Notes: generated from the sequence alone by a model not told the origin. DNA of 42,131 nt from Lachnospiraceae bacterium (GCA_017550425.1 JAFZPG010000057.1:1-42131), one strand, 5' to 3'. Counted from the first letter of the stretch, positions 1 through 8,562 are shown. A program made the numbers and translations.

Positions 1-520
1 GAGCGATGCCGGGCTTCACCCAGTTATCCAGCGCGTCGCCAACGAGCAGATATTTCCCGTCGACATCCAGTCCGATCGAACCGTAGGTATGTCCGGGCAA
101 TTCGAGCACTTTAGCGTTTACACCATAAGTCGAAAGGTCGTCGCCTTCCTGCACGTAGATCAGGTTCTCGGGACGCTCGACCTTCGTCTCGCGCAATGCC
201 TTCAGGGACAGTTTCAGGACGACCCGGCCCACCGCGCCGCGCGGGATCAAGGGTTGCTTTTTGTAATTCTGAAACAATTCTTCGTCGGCTTTGTGGATCG
301 CCACGGGAACGTTATATTTCCGCGCCAACTCCGCTGCATTGTCCGCATGATCGAAATGTGTATGTGTGAGTACGATCAACTTCAAGTCGAATTTGTCGCA
401 CTCTTCGATCACCTGATCCAAGGACTTTTTACTCGATGTGTCGACCAGGATCGCGTTCATCCCCTCGACCACCAGATAGCAATTGTCCGTCCCTCCTTTA
501 ATGCGGATCACCTCTGCCAT
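1..520 (-). CDS. MBL-fold metallohydrolase, 3' end beyond window
   Basis: Partial gene; about 173 N-terminal residues are present and the rest runs off the left edge. The translation has the metallo-beta-lactamase signature HTHFDH at residues 53-58, a second metal-site histidine in LPGHTYG near residue 142, and a GDALD acid near residue 160. The family binds two zinc or iron ions and hydrolyses thioesters, phosphodiesters, lactams or similar bonds. The compact form with GGTDNCYLV at the start resembles the YcbL/glyoxalase II-like cytosolic hydrolases, but the substrate cannot be told. The ATG lies 3 nt after the stop of the GNAT gene and its ribosome site (GGGAG) is inside that gene's last codons, so the two are translationally linked. 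Confidence 0.88.
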   Translation of the reverse strand, partial: MAEVIRIKGGTDNCYLVVEGMNAILVDTSSKKSLDQVIEECDKFDLKLIVLTHTHFDHADNAAELARKYNVPVAIHKADEELFQNYKKQPLIPRGAVGRVVLKLSLKALRETKVERPENLIYVQEGDDLSTYGVNAKVLELPGHTYGSIGLDVDGKYLLVGDALDNWVKPGIA

Positions 521-523
521 GAT

Positions 524-961
524 TCATTCTCCCTTTCTCAATTCTTCCATGTTGTTCTCAAATATACCCGTTTCGACAAAACCCATCGAGAGGTACAACG
601 ACTTTGCGACCGTGTTGCCGGGAGCAACGCCCGTGTAGACGGTGCTCACGTTGAAGCGCTCCTTCAGGAACAACAGGCCCTGCTCCAGAGCGCGGCGGCC
701 GTAGCCCCGTCCCTGATACTTTTCGTCGATCAACAGCTTCCACAAGGTGTAGTAATCTTTCGCCTCATAGTAGCCCATCATGATAAAACCGATGATGGTC
801 TCGTCGTCATAGACCGCGAACGGAAATGCAGTGTCGCCGTAGACATAGGCCTCCGCCAGCGATTCGGCGGTTGTGGACACGAAGGCGCGCTGGCTCTCGT
901 GCACACGCAGGGTCAGGACCTCATCCAGGTTTTCTCTTGTGACCGGTCGGATTTGAAGCAT
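524..961 (-). CDS. GNAT family N-acetyltransferase
   Basis: A 145-residue single-domain acetyltransferase. The acetyl-CoA binding motif A is visible as YQGRGYGRRALE around residues 82-93, followed by a conserved asparagine/tyrosine segment (NTVAKSLYLSMGF) near 115-127. The length and the start, IRPVTRENLDEVLTLRVHESQ, resemble the spermidine/spermine acetyltransferases of the Blt/Pai type, so a polyamine or small amine substrate is plausible but unproven. It is the middle gene of a three-gene minus-strand operon, 15 nt after the U32-like gene and 3 nt before the metallohydrolase. A GGGAG ribosome site sits 5 nt before the ATG. Confidence 0.88.
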   Translation of the reverse strand: MLQIRPVTRENLDEVLTLRVHESQRAFVSTTAESLAEAYVYGDTAFPFAVYDDETIIGFIMMGYYEAKDYYTLWKLLIDEKYQGRGYGRRALEQGLLFLKERFNVSTVYTGVAPGNTVAKSLYLSMGFVETGIFENNMEELRKGE

Positions 962-976
962 CGTATCTCCCTTTCG

Positions 977-1867
977 TTAAAACAGATCCAAACTGCTGTC
1001 TAAGTAGATCTCCTCCCGCACACGAAGCTGATGCTCGGGTCGGGTCATATAGTACAGCAAAAACTCGAGGATCAGCGCGCTGCCCAGGCTGCGCCCTTCG
1101 ATCTTGAAATGCCGGAAACCCTCCGGCAAGTACACCTTTTGTATATCTTCAATGCCGATGAAACCGGGGTTTTGCATCGCGTCGGAGAACCGGTAGCCGC
1201 GTGCCGCCGTCGGCGAAACGCAGGCGTGATCCGCACAGGCCTCCCCGAGGCTTTTGCGGCTGACATTTTCATAGCAGTTCTTCCGGTCATAGCAGTCGAA
1301 CCAACAGCATTCGTTGACCAGGAATTCCACTTTTTGTCGTTTCTCCTCGGGCAATGCTTTCCACACATCGTGTGTTTTATTCAGCCGGAAATCCGGGACC
1401 ACATAGCGAAACTCGTCACGATCCAGTTCCTTAAGAAACTGCTCCGGCTCCCGCAAGACCTTCGTAGTCGAAGAAACGAAATAGTAACCCGGATAGTTCG
1501 TCCGGATGTAGTCCATCAGCAGATCCGAAGTAATGATCACTCCGTTTTGCACCGCTCCGTTTTGAAACAATTCGCACAGTTCGTTGCACTTTCGGTCCAT
1601 CAGATGCTGCTCGGTCAGCAGGGAGTTGCTGAAGGTCAGGCGCGCCGAGATCCCGTATTCGTTCATCAGCGCTGCCACGCGCTCCGGCTCGGCAGCCCCG
1701 AAACCTACACGCCCGCCACCCCACAGGCAGTTCTGCGGCGCGCCGTAGACGGATCCGATTTCGCACCAATCGTAGAAATACTCACGATGCGTGCGATACA
1801 AAGGCAGAAACACCTGATACAGATCGTAAAATTCAAACAGACCGGGCAGATGATAACAGGCTTTCAT
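977..1867 (-). CDS. conserved protein resembling peptidase U32 family
   Basis: About 296 residues. Two in-frame ATGs exist (1885 and 1867); the second is preferred because AAGGG lies about 10 nt upstream of it, while the first has no ribosome site. The C-terminal half has cysteines in a pattern like the iron-sulfur ligands of U32/UbiU-type proteins (NECCWFDC, NCYENV, ADHAC) and ends with FRHFKIEGRSLGSALILEFLLYYMTRPE, recalling the FKIEGR signature of U32 proteins. The family has been linked to peptide cleavage or, in UbiU/TrhP relatives, oxygen-independent hydroxylation; which applies here is unknown. It is first in an operon with a GNAT enzyme and a metallohydrolase, driven by a near-consensus promoter. 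Confidence 0.72.
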   Translation of the reverse strand: MKACYHLPGLFEFYDLYQVFLPLYRTHREYFYDWCEIGSVYGAPQNCLWGGGRVGFGAAEPERVAALMNEYGISARLTFSNSLLTEQHLMDRKCNELCELFQNGAVQNGVIITSDLLMDYIRTNYPGYYFVSSTTKVLREPEQFLKELDRDEFRYVVPDFRLNKTHDVWKALPEEKRQKVEFLVNECCWFDCYDRKNCYENVSRKSLGEACADHACVSPTAARGYRFSDAMQNPGFIGIEDIQKVYLPEGFRHFKIEGRSLGSALILEFLLYYMTRPEHQLRVREEIYLDSSLDLF

Positions 1868-1908
1868 TCTTACATTTCCCTTCATCTCGAAACAAAATAT
1901 TTATCCTG

Positions 1909-1938
1909 ATTATATCATTTCAGCGTCTTTTGTGTCAA
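1909..1938 (-). promoter_or_regulatory. sigma-A promoter of the U32-like/GNAT/MBL operon
   Basis: Minus strand: -35 TTGACA (1933-1938), 18-nt spacer, -10 TATAAT (1909-1914). Both hexamers are perfect. It sits between the MFS terminator and the U32-like gene, giving a leader of about 35 nt to the start at 1867. Confidence 0.85.
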
Positions 1939-1949
1939 TCAAAACAAAC

Positions 1950-1985
1950 GGCCTGCCCCGTCCGCCGAAGCGTCAGGAGCAGGCC
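1950..1985 (-). terminator. Rho-independent terminator after the MFS gene
   Basis: GGCCTGC (1950-1956) pairs with GCAGGCC (1979-1985). Read on the minus strand it follows the MFS stop by 9 nt and is trailed by a T-rich tail (GTTTGTTTTGATT). The plus strand also has four Ts after the stem, so it may work both ways. Confidence 0.75.
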
Positions 1986-1994
1986 TTTTAAGCT

Positions 1995-3272
1995 TTATTT
2001 GTCTTCGTAATGGTATTTCTTTAAGTGTCTGCCGAAGATCAGGCAATGAACGACACCGGCCACGCCGAGGATGCCCATCATCAGCGCTGCGCCCGAGCCC
2101 TTACCGCTACCGAACAACGTGACCCACAGGCCCGTCTGCCCTTCCATAAACGGTTCGCAGACCTGATCCACCATAAAGCCGCCCAAAAACAGGCCGATGG
2201 GGATGGTGAAAAACTGGAACGAATTCCTGCATGCATAGACGCGCCCCTGCAATTCCAGCGGGATCGTGTTTCGCAAGATCACGTCGAGGTTCGCGCTCAT
2301 GACCGGCACCAGCATCCAGCCGACGATCTGGCCCACGCACCACAGCACAGGCTCACGCGAGAACGCCAGAATGAAGTTCTCGATCCCAAGCGAGATCAGC
2401 ATGGTCACATAAACGACGCGGACTCTGTTTTTGGGTTTCGGCATGAACGTGATCATAAAACTGCCGATCAGCATTGCGATCCCGGCCGCGGACGTAACGA
2501 TGCCCAACACTCCGTTGCCGCCCTTCGGGTTCGGTATCACATATGCGGGCAATGTTGCATCGAACGCGGAAGCGATCAGGTTCACACCGGACATAAACAA
2601 GATCAGCGTAAACACCATCGGCGTCTGTTTCAGGAAACCCAGGCCCTCTTTCACGAGTTCCATCATCGTTTCCTTGACTTCTTTCGGCCGTTCGGGGATA
2701 CGAATGAAGCAAGCCAGCGCAACGAAAGCAGTGACAAATGTGAGCAGGTCCAGGGTGAAGACTGCTTCCAATCCCAGAAACGCATACACCGCGGTCGCGA
2801 TCAGCGGATGCAGGATCGAAACCAGCGAACGGGTGAACGAGTTCATCCCGCTGATCTTCTGGTAGGCTTCCTTCGGCACGATGAGCGTCATCGTGACCTC
2901 GGATGCCGGCTGCTGCACCGTATTCATCAGCCCCGAGAACGCATTGACCGCGTACAGATGCCAGACAGCCAGCAGCTTAAACCGATACAGGCCAAACACC
3001 GCCAATGTACACATCGCGGCGAGCGTGTCGCACACCAGCATCGTCTTTTTCTTGTTGAACCGGTCGGTCAATGCGCCCGCAAATATGCTCATGAGCACAT
3101 ACGGAGCGTACGAGCAGATCCTGAGGGCTGCCGTGCTTAATGCCGACCCCGTCTCTTCATACAACCATAACGTCAACGCAAACGCCGTCATGCTGCTGCC
3201 CAGCTGTGACAGGCTCTGCGTACTCCACAGGATATAAAAATCCCGTAACTTATCTTTCTTTCTCTCTTTCAT
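1995..3272 (-). CDS. MFS transporter (drug/macrolide-efflux type)
   Basis: A 425-residue membrane protein with about 12 hydrophobic segments. The N-terminus has the layout of the MFS_3/MefA-EntS-like branch (FYILWSTQSLSQLGSSM), with the loop 2-3 motif GALTDRFNKKKTM near residues 61-73 that matches the MFS motif A (GxLaDrxGrr). Such proteins export drugs or secondary metabolites by proton antiport. It is a single gene: a terminator follows it, and an imperfect 10-bp inverted repeat lies in its upstream region. A clear ribosome site (AGGAG) lies 8 nt before the ATG. The substrate cannot be predicted. Confidence 0.9.
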   Translation of the reverse strand: MKERKKDKLRDFYILWSTQSLSQLGSSMTAFALTLWLYEETGSALSTAALRICSYAPYVLMSIFAGALTDRFNKKKTMLVCDTLAAMCTLAVFGLYRFKLLAVWHLYAVNAFSGLMNTVQQPASEVTMTLIVPKEAYQKISGMNSFTRSLVSILHPLIATAVYAFLGLEAVFTLDLLTFVTAFVALACFIRIPERPKEVKETMMELVKEGLGFLKQTPMVFTLILFMSGVNLIASAFDATLPAYVIPNPKGGNGVLGIVTSAAGIAMLIGSFMITFMPKPKNRVRVVYVTMLISLGIENFILAFSREPVLWCVGQIVGWMLVPVMSANLDVILRNTIPLELQGRVYACRNSFQFFTIPIGLFLGGFMVDQVCEPFMEGQTGLWVTLFGSGKGSGAALMMGILGVAGVVHCLIFGRHLKKYHYEDK

Positions 3273-3328
3273 ATCTTTGCTCCTGTTTTATTTTTTCTCG
3301 TAAGAAGCAAAGCTTGAGGATGTCATTC

Positions 3329-3360
3329 CTCCATACAGTCTCCTCAGGCTCTGCATGGAG
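3329..3360 (-). promoter_or_regulatory. Inverted repeat in the MFS leader
   Basis: CTCCATACAG (3329-3338) faces CTGCATGGAG (3351-3360), 10-bp arms with one wobble position and a 12-nt loop, in the 130-nt gap between the HAD stop and the MFS start. It has no T-tail, so it looks more like an operator or a leader hairpin than a terminator. No clear -35/-10 pair was found here. Confidence 0.35.
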
Positions 3361-3402
3361 CACTTGCAATACAAAGTCTCATTATGATTCTTTCCTCCAC
3401 TC

Positions 3403-4215
3403 TTATCTTCTGTAGTTCTCTTCCAGCCACCGGGCCACGCCGTCTTCGTCGTTTGCGGGGATGATGCCGGTCGCGAGACTTTTCAGTTGCGGGTCGGCGT
3501 TTTGAACGGCGTAGGCTTCGTCGGCGAGTTCGAACATGTCGATGTCGTTGCGGCCGTCCCCGAAGGCGACCACACGGTCGCACTTCAGGTACTCTTTCAG
3601 CTGACGGATCGCGTTCGCCTTCGAGGCCTCCTTCGGCATGATCTCAAGCCACTGCTCATCCGTGTAGATATCACGCTGGTACACACAGTGATAAATGTCT
3701 TTATAGGTTTCGTAAAAAGGCAGAAGTTTCTCCGGATCGTCGATGCAGGTCACATAGAAAATGTCGCCGCGCTTCAGATTCTCCGGGGTTTCCGCGATGT
3801 TTGTGCGGATATCGCCCTTACGGGAATCCAAGAACTTCTTAGTTCCCTCATTCACCAGTCCGGGAACGAAAGAAAATTTCTCTGCGCCGTCGATATACGA
3901 GTATACGATGGGGAAAATGTCCGCCGCGACGAGCGCATCGATCAAGTCCCGGATCTCTTCACCGAAGAAATTCGAAAGCAGGATCTCCCGGGTATCATTG
4001 TCCAGGATAAACGCGCCGTTATATACGATGATCGGTATCTTCGCGACCAGCCCCTGCGTGACCTTCTTCGCGGTGATCGACGAACGTGCGGTGGCATAGG
4101 AAAAGATCATGCCCTCGGCGGTCAGCCGGTTGATGACGTCGTTCGTGTACGCGCTCGTCTTCTCATCGGACCGCAGCAGAGTGCCGTCCAGATCGGATAC
4201 ATACAGTGTTTTCAA
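3403..4215 (-). CDS. Cof-type HAD superfamily phosphatase
   Basis: About 270 residues. HAD motif I is DLDGT at residues 8-12, motif II is in the FSYATARS segment near 39, and motif IV is GDGRNDIDMF near 219. The large cap inserted in the middle is typical of class IIB (Cof) phosphatases, which act on sugar phosphates, pyridoxal phosphate or flavin nucleotides. An ATG exists at 4239 inside rsgA, but a TTG at 4215 is favoured: AAAGGAG lies just upstream, it starts right before the catalytic motif as in relatives, and it leaves a 10-nt gap after the rsgA stop. It is probably co-transcribed with rsgA. Confidence 0.88.
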   Translation of the reverse strand: MKTLYVSDLDGTLLRSDEKTSAYTNDVINRLTAEGMIFSYATARSSITAKKVTQGLVAKIPIIVYNGAFILDNDTREILLSNFFGEEIRDLIDALVAADIFPIVYSYIDGAEKFSFVPGLVNEGTKKFLDSRKGDIRTNIAETPENLKRGDIFYVTCIDDPEKLLPFYETYKDIYHCVYQRDIYTDEQWLEIMPKEASKANAIRQLKEYLKCDRVVAFGDGRNDIDMFELADEAYAVQNADPQLKSLATGIIPANDEDGVARWLEENYRR

Positions 4216-4225
4216 AGCCTCTCCT

Positions 4226-5224
4226 TTACTCCAAACCATTCATTTTATTCAATTTCTTACGGGCTTTCGCCCATTTGGAGATCTCTTTCTTTTTGGCGTA
4301 ATTGCGTGTGTTTTCCGCGCCCAAGCTTACATACAGCGCATATCGTTCTGCGGACAGTTCTCCGCTCTCCAGAGCCGCTTTGATCGCGCAGCCGGGTTCG
4401 GTATCATGCCGGCAGTTGCTGAATCTGCAACGGCTCATAAGCTCCACGATATCGGAAAATGTATCGTCGATGCCATCTTCCGCTCCTGCCATGCCGACCT
4501 CCCGCATGCCGGGTGTGTCGATGATGCATACACCGTTTTCCAGTTCGATCAGCTGGCGGTGCGTCGTCGTATGTCTTCCCTTCGAATCCGACTCTCGGAT
4601 CTCTGAGGTCGTCATCGTCTCCTCCCCGGTGATACAGTTGATCAGCGTGGATTTTCCGGCGCCTGAGGAGCCTAGCAGGCAGATCGTGGAGCCCGGCGTA
4701 AAGTATTCCTTCAGTTCATCCAGACCGATCCCGTACAGCGCCGAGATCGCATGAACACGGATCTGATCCGATATCGATTCGACTTCCCGGATGTAACGTC
4801 CGACGTTGTTGCACAGATCGGATTTCGTCAGGATCGCAACGGGGACGGATCGACCCTGGAGGGCAATGCTTGCGTATCGCGCGATACGGTTGAAACTGTA
4901 ATCATCGTTCAGTGACGTAATGATGAACGTATAGTCGACATTTGCCACCATGTACTGCATCACGCCCGTTTTCGCCTGATCGGGCCGATGCAGGAAACTC
5001 TTCCTCTCCCGAACGCTCAGGATGGTCGAATCGCCGAGCGGATTATGCAAAAACGACACATAGTCACCGACGACCGGAAGTTGTTCTGCGGATGCTTCAT
5101 AGAAGCTTCCCTTAAGTTTTGCAGGCAGATCCTGCCCCTGATAACGGATCTTGAAGCTGTTTTTCCGTACTTCTGAGATCCTGCCTTCATAAATGTTGTT
5201 ACTATTCACTTCGTTATTCTCCAT
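4226..5224 (-). CDS. rsgA: Ribosome small-subunit biogenesis GTPase RsgA
   Basis: Circularly permuted GTPase that checks late 30S assembly and is released from the ribosome upon GTP hydrolysis. An N-terminal OB fold begins near residue 12 (YEGRISEVRKNSF). The permuted order is visible: NKxD-like TKSD, then the P-loop GSSGAGKST (185-193), then DTPG (about 236). The zinc motif CX4CXHX5C is at residues 266-279. The frame stays open to 5335, but that extension contains a terminator hairpin, so translation should start at ATG 5224 or at GTG 5209; the latter has GGAG 9 nt upstream. It is followed by the HAD phosphatase and preceded by a leader with a short ORF. Confidence 0.95.
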   Translation of the reverse strand: MENNEVNSNNIYEGRISEVRKNSFKIRYQGQDLPAKLKGSFYEASAEQLPVVGDYVSFLHNPLGDSTILSVRERKSFLHRPDQAKTGVMQYMVANVDYTFIITSLNDDYSFNRIARYASIALQGRSVPVAILTKSDLCNNVGRYIREVESISDQIRVHAISALYGIGLDELKEYFTPGSTICLLGSSGAGKSTLINCITGEETMTTSEIRESDSKGRHTTTHRQLIELENGVCIIDTPGMREVGMAGAEDGIDDTFSDIVELMSRCRFSNCRHDTEPGCAIKAALESGELSAERYALYVSLGAENTRNYAKKKEISKWAKARKKLNKMNGLE

Positions 5225-5298
5225 TTCATTTGTACTACGTGTTTTGTATGGAGACCCCGAGATGTGAAATATCCCCGAAAAGGAGCCGATAAATGCAC

Positions 5299-5327
5299 AA
5301 AAAGACCGTGACAGTTCAGCCACGGTC
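5299..5327 (-). terminator. Terminator or attenuator upstream of rsgA
   Basis: On the minus strand GACCGTG and CACGGTC (5304-5310 and 5321-5327) form a perfect 7-bp stem with a 10-nt loop, followed at once by five Ts (5299-5303). It lies between the promoter at 5468-5496 and the rsgA start, so rsgA transcripts from that promoter must read through it. Confidence 0.75.
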
Positions 5328-5359
5328 ACATACACAGATATACAAAAATCTGCCCGACA

Positions 5360-5425
5360 TTATAATGCACGAACCGAGGTCACCATACCATATTCAAAAA
5401 CAATCTCATTCTTTAATGCAAACAT
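5360..5425 (-). CDS. Putative 21-codon leader ORF upstream of rsgA
   Basis: Short ORF, too short for ordinary gene callers: ATG at 5425, TAA at 5360-5362. The peptide begins MFALKNEIVF and ends TSVRAL. A ribosome site (GAGGTG) lies about 8 nt upstream of the ATG, and a consensus promoter lies about 40 nt upstream. A terminator follows 32 nt after the stop. The hexamer CGAGGT covering the ribosome site is complementary to ACCTCG inside the ORF (plus strand 5375-5380), so the start could be occluded when the ORF is untranslated. It may be a regulatory leader peptide, a small protein, or chance. Confidence 0.5.
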   Translation of the reverse strand: MFALKNEIVFEYGMVTSVRAL

Positions 5426-5467
5426 TAATGGCACCTCGCTTTCTTTAAAATCTTTGTTACGCCCATG

Positions 5468-5496
5468 AGTATAGCAGACGCACGGCTGAATGTCAA
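5468..5496 (-). promoter_or_regulatory. Consensus sigma-A promoter of the rsgA leader
   Basis: Minus strand: TTGACA (5491-5496), 17-nt spacer, TATACT (5468-5473). Transcription should begin near 5461, after the alpha-galactosidase stop. Confidence 0.88.
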
Positions 5497-5514
5497 GCCT
5501 GTTTTTTCATTCGG

Positions 5515-7389
5515 TCATTCGTTATGATTTTTGACTTTCAACAGCAGCGTTTCCGCGGAGAAATCGCACGATGCGGAGCCGTACGTCCGGATCGTTTGAT
5601 ATCCGGAAAGATCCACACCCTGCTCCGCCGCGAACTCACTGAGCGGTTTGGATGCGGCAAATCGGTGATAAACACACAGCACCCGTTCTCCCAGTTTTCG
5701 GAGCACGAGCTGCGATCCGGTCGGCTCGTTATAGCTGAGCGTGTCAGCCGCGATCACGAAGGTTGATCCATCCTTTATGATCGGGGCCGCCTCTTTGTAG
5801 AAGGCGATGGCTTCGTCCAGCAGTTCGGACTGCCGCTCGCTCAGGTCATAGATGTCGCCACTCAGTCCCATACGCCCTAACAGCGTCGCACACAGGGAGT
5901 AATAGATCCGCGCCTCTGTATCCGAAGCACGAAGGACGGCCCAGATCTGGCACTGCTCCGGCCGGATGACCCTGTGCAGGTTCGCCGCGATCAGCGGCAG
6001 GGAAACGATCTCATGCGCGTCGGAAAAGCTCGCCTGGGACGCCAGTTCCATGAAGGACGGCTCCAGACGATGTCCGCCGCTGGAGCAGTTTTCGATCACC
6101 AGCTCCGGGATCGACTCTTTCATCTTCCGGAAGAACTTCTGCGTCGCCAGCATCTTTTGACGCAGGTTCTCGCCGAGGCTTTCCGGTCCGTCACAACCGA
6201 TGCCCAAGGTATCGTTATAATCCACCTTGATATAACCAAACCCATCGTTTTTCAGGCGGTCAATGACATTCTCCTGCAGATACTGTTCCACATACGGGTC
6301 TTCCATATCCCAGAAACGCGCGCCGCCGATGGTCAGCGGTACGCCGTCCTTCTTCAAAACATGTGTCGGGTCATTGAACACTCCGGCCTTATAGCCTATG
6401 GTTTCAAATTCAAACCAGATGCCGGGGATCATGCCCTTCGACCGGACATAGTCCGCCAGTTCTTTCAGGCCGTTCGGGAAGCGGTTCCGGTTAATGCTCC
6501 AGTCGCCCCGATACTCCCACCAGTATCCGCAATCGGAATACCAACCGGAGTCCATCACGAGATATTGTATGCCGCGGCCTTCCAGTTTATCGGCGAGTTT
6601 TTTCAGGTTATCAATGTTGGGATTTCCCCAGGTCGTACAGTACTCATTGAACGTGATCCCCATGTGATCATCGACCGGACTGATGTCCGGATGCTGTGCT
6701 TTCACCAGTTTGTCGCAAACCTCTTCCAGCGAGTGACCGGTAGCAAATACCGCCTTCGGCGCCTCCAGGGTCTCGCCCGACCGGATGGTTTTCGTCCATG
6801 CACCGAAGTCGCGGTCGGCGATGCCACCGGCGAGGGTCACGCCATCACCGTGACGCTCGATGATCTCGATCTGCCACGAAGCGGGCGTATACAGTTGCAC
6901 GGCAAAAAACTCTCCTGTCACGCTGTCTTCCAGCGCGACGAACGGAAAATACTTCCGAACCGGCATGGAGCCCACGTTTCCGAACTTCTCGACACGAAAC
7001 GCCATGTGGTTCCAGGCATGCTCCATATTCATTTCCCGAAGGTCGTCCGTCTTCACGCGACCCTCGGCGCTCCAGAACGACAGGATGCGGTGGACACGGT
7101 CCGCGCGGATCTGCGGGATCAAAAACGAAGTCATCATCTCCAGCGTGACCGGCTGCTCCGAGTGGTTCTCAAAACTCGTCCGTACTTCGTATGCATCACT
7201 GTATGGACTCTTTGTGGTACATGCCGTCAGTTCCAGCCCGTCCTGCGAGGAAAGCGCATACGTTCCCTCCTGCTCGACAGGCTCGCCGAAGCGGCGCATC
7301 GTCGAACTGCCCGTCATGGTCAGGCCACACGAGTAAAAGCCCGCATATTCATCTCCGACGATCTTGATCTCAGCTTTGCTTTTTCTCAT
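5515..7389 (-). CDS. Alpha-galactosidase, glycoside hydrolase family 36
   Basis: A 624-residue enzyme that releases terminal alpha-galactose from raffinose-type oligosaccharides or galactomannan. The GH36 core is clear: DSGWY near 280, the KVD nucleophile motif at 388-390 (Asp390), CSSGGHR at 435-441, and the SDAHE acid/base segment with Asp457. The N-terminal beta-sandwich is shorter than in the 720-750-residue relatives. There is no signal peptide, so it should be cytoplasmic and act on imported sugars. The start overlaps the end of the acyltransferase gene by about 20 nt, which suggests one operon. No sugar transporter is in the window. Confidence 0.94.
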   Translation of the reverse strand: MRKSKAEIKIVGDEYAGFYSCGLTMTGSSTMRRFGEPVEQEGTYALSSQDGLELTACTTKSPYSDAYEVRTSFENHSEQPVTLEMMTSFLIPQIRADRVHRILSFWSAEGRVKTDDLREMNMEHAWNHMAFRVEKFGNVGSMPVRKYFPFVALEDSVTGEFFAVQLYTPASWQIEIIERHGDGVTLAGGIADRDFGAWTKTIRSGETLEAPKAVFATGHSLEEVCDKLVKAQHPDISPVDDHMGITFNEYCTTWGNPNIDNLKKLADKLEGRGIQYLVMDSGWYSDCGYWWEYRGDWSINRNRFPNGLKELADYVRSKGMIPGIWFEFETIGYKAGVFNDPTHVLKKDGVPLTIGGARFWDMEDPYVEQYLQENVIDRLKNDGFGYIKVDYNDTLGIGCDGPESLGENLRQKMLATQKFFRKMKESIPELVIENCSSGGHRLEPSFMELASQASFSDAHEIVSLPLIAANLHRVIRPEQCQIWAVLRASDTEARIYYSLCATLLGRMGLSGDIYDLSERQSELLDEAIAFYKEAAPIIKDGSTFVIAADTLSYNEPTGSQLVLRKLGERVLCVYHRFAASKPLSEFAAEQGVDLSGYQTIRTYGSASCDFSAETLLLKVKNHNE

Positions 7390-8521
7390 CTTCTCTTTCT
7401 TCCGATCTTTTTTTCCTGATCCATTTGGGAGCCGCGAGCAGGATCGCGGTAAATGCGGTCAGCACGGCGGTGACTACGAATTCTTTTATGAACACGAGGG
7501 GGATATCCGTCTTCGGGGGCCGCAAACCTTTCGCCTGGCACGCAACGACCCATTTATGGGTGAAATGCGTGATGACGATATGATGCCACAGGAAAAATAT
7601 ATACGTGTATTTGCAGAGGAAGGCGATCCACTTCATCGGTTTTTTCGCCTTCTCGAATGCGAATTCCAGATTATGGAACAGCAGATAGAGTGCAAGGTTC
7701 GAAAGCACGATGGCAACACTCTGATCCAGCGGGAATTTGACCGGACTGATCAGGAAAGCCAAAACGACGGCCAATGAGGGCCAGAGTGTCCATTTCGGCA
7801 GTTTGCCGACCACCAGAGCCAGGAACATTCCCAAAACAAAGTCATAGATCTTCACAAAGAAGTTCATGAACGGGGCTTCGGGAAGGTTGCAAAATATAGG
7901 GATCTTACTGTAGAACACGAGGATGAGCGCGAAATACACTGTCGCGATCACCATCGTTAGCCATTTGTTTTTCAGAAGAGCCTTACGGATCAGCGGAAAC
8001 AACAGGTACATAACGACCAGGCAGCCCAGGAACCATTCTCCGATACCGGTGACCAGGACAGGATCGCCGACAAAACGGTAGTAGGTTTCGCCACCCAAAA
8101 AGGACAGCGAATAGGTATCCAGGCCCAACAGGATCAGGATGGGACGCAACGGCGTGATCCGATTCGGGATCAGGGAGCTTACACTGCCGCCTCTGAGTAT
8201 CTGAGCCGCGAACAGGTAAACGACATACAGAACGGTCACCAGATAGAACGGGATCAGGATCTTCATCAGTCTCCGCTTATAAAAGTCCCGTGCCTTGAAA
8301 TCTTTTTTCTGCGAGGAATACATCAGGCCGGCACCGGAGAGCATGAAAAAAATGCCCACACCCGTCGTCGCGATATGTGCATTTTTATTCTCAAAAAACT
8401 TTACCAGCGAAGAGTACTCTCGGGCGCCCTCCAGGTAAAGCGAAACGATCATATGGTAATAAACGATGGCGAGCATGGAGACCAGCCTCAGCACATCCAT
8501 ATAGCAATACTTTTTTTTCAT
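7370..8521 (-). CDS. Acyltransferase family 3 membrane protein
   Basis: A 383-residue protein with about ten hydrophobic segments and the hallmarks of acyltransferase family 3 (OafA/NodX-like): MDVLRLVSMLAIVYYHM at residues 8-24 with the conserved histidine, a segment GVGIFFMLSGAGLMY near 55-69, and FYKRRLMKILIPFYL near 80-95 with the conserved arginines. These enzymes move acetyl or other acyl groups onto sugars or lipids at the membrane. It is the first gene of a two-gene operon with the alpha-galactosidase and has its own promoter. The target polymer is unknown. Confidence 0.88.
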   Translation of the reverse strand: MKKKYCYMDVLRLVSMLAIVYYHMIVSLYLEGAREYSSLVKFFENKNAHIATTGVGIFFMLSGAGLMYSSQKKDFKARDFYKRRLMKILIPFYLVTVLYVVYLFAAQILRGGSVSSLIPNRITPLRPILILLGLDTYSLSFLGGETYYRFVGDPVLVTGIGEWFLGCLVVMYLLFPLIRKALLKNKWLTMVIATVYFALILVFYSKIPIFCNLPEAPFMNFFVKIYDFVLGMFLALVVGKLPKWTLWPSLAVVLAFLISPVKFPLDQSVAIVLSNLALYLLFHNLEFAFEKAKKPMKWIAFLCKYTYIFFLWHHIVITHFTHKWVVACQAKGLRPPKTDIPLVFIKEFVVTAVLTAFTAILLAAPKWIRKKRSEEREDEKKQS

Positions 8522-8562
8522 GTCAGGATCCTTTCCCCGTTTCGAGGTGAAAATACGCTACG

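Noticed and set aside
4226..5335. rsgA start at 5335
   Set aside because: The extra residues cover a terminator hairpin and its T-tract and have no ribosome site; the family begins near 5224/5209.
5974..7419. Plus-strand ORF of 481 codons
   Set aside because: Antisense shadow of the alpha-galactosidase, whose catalytic motifs are all intact.
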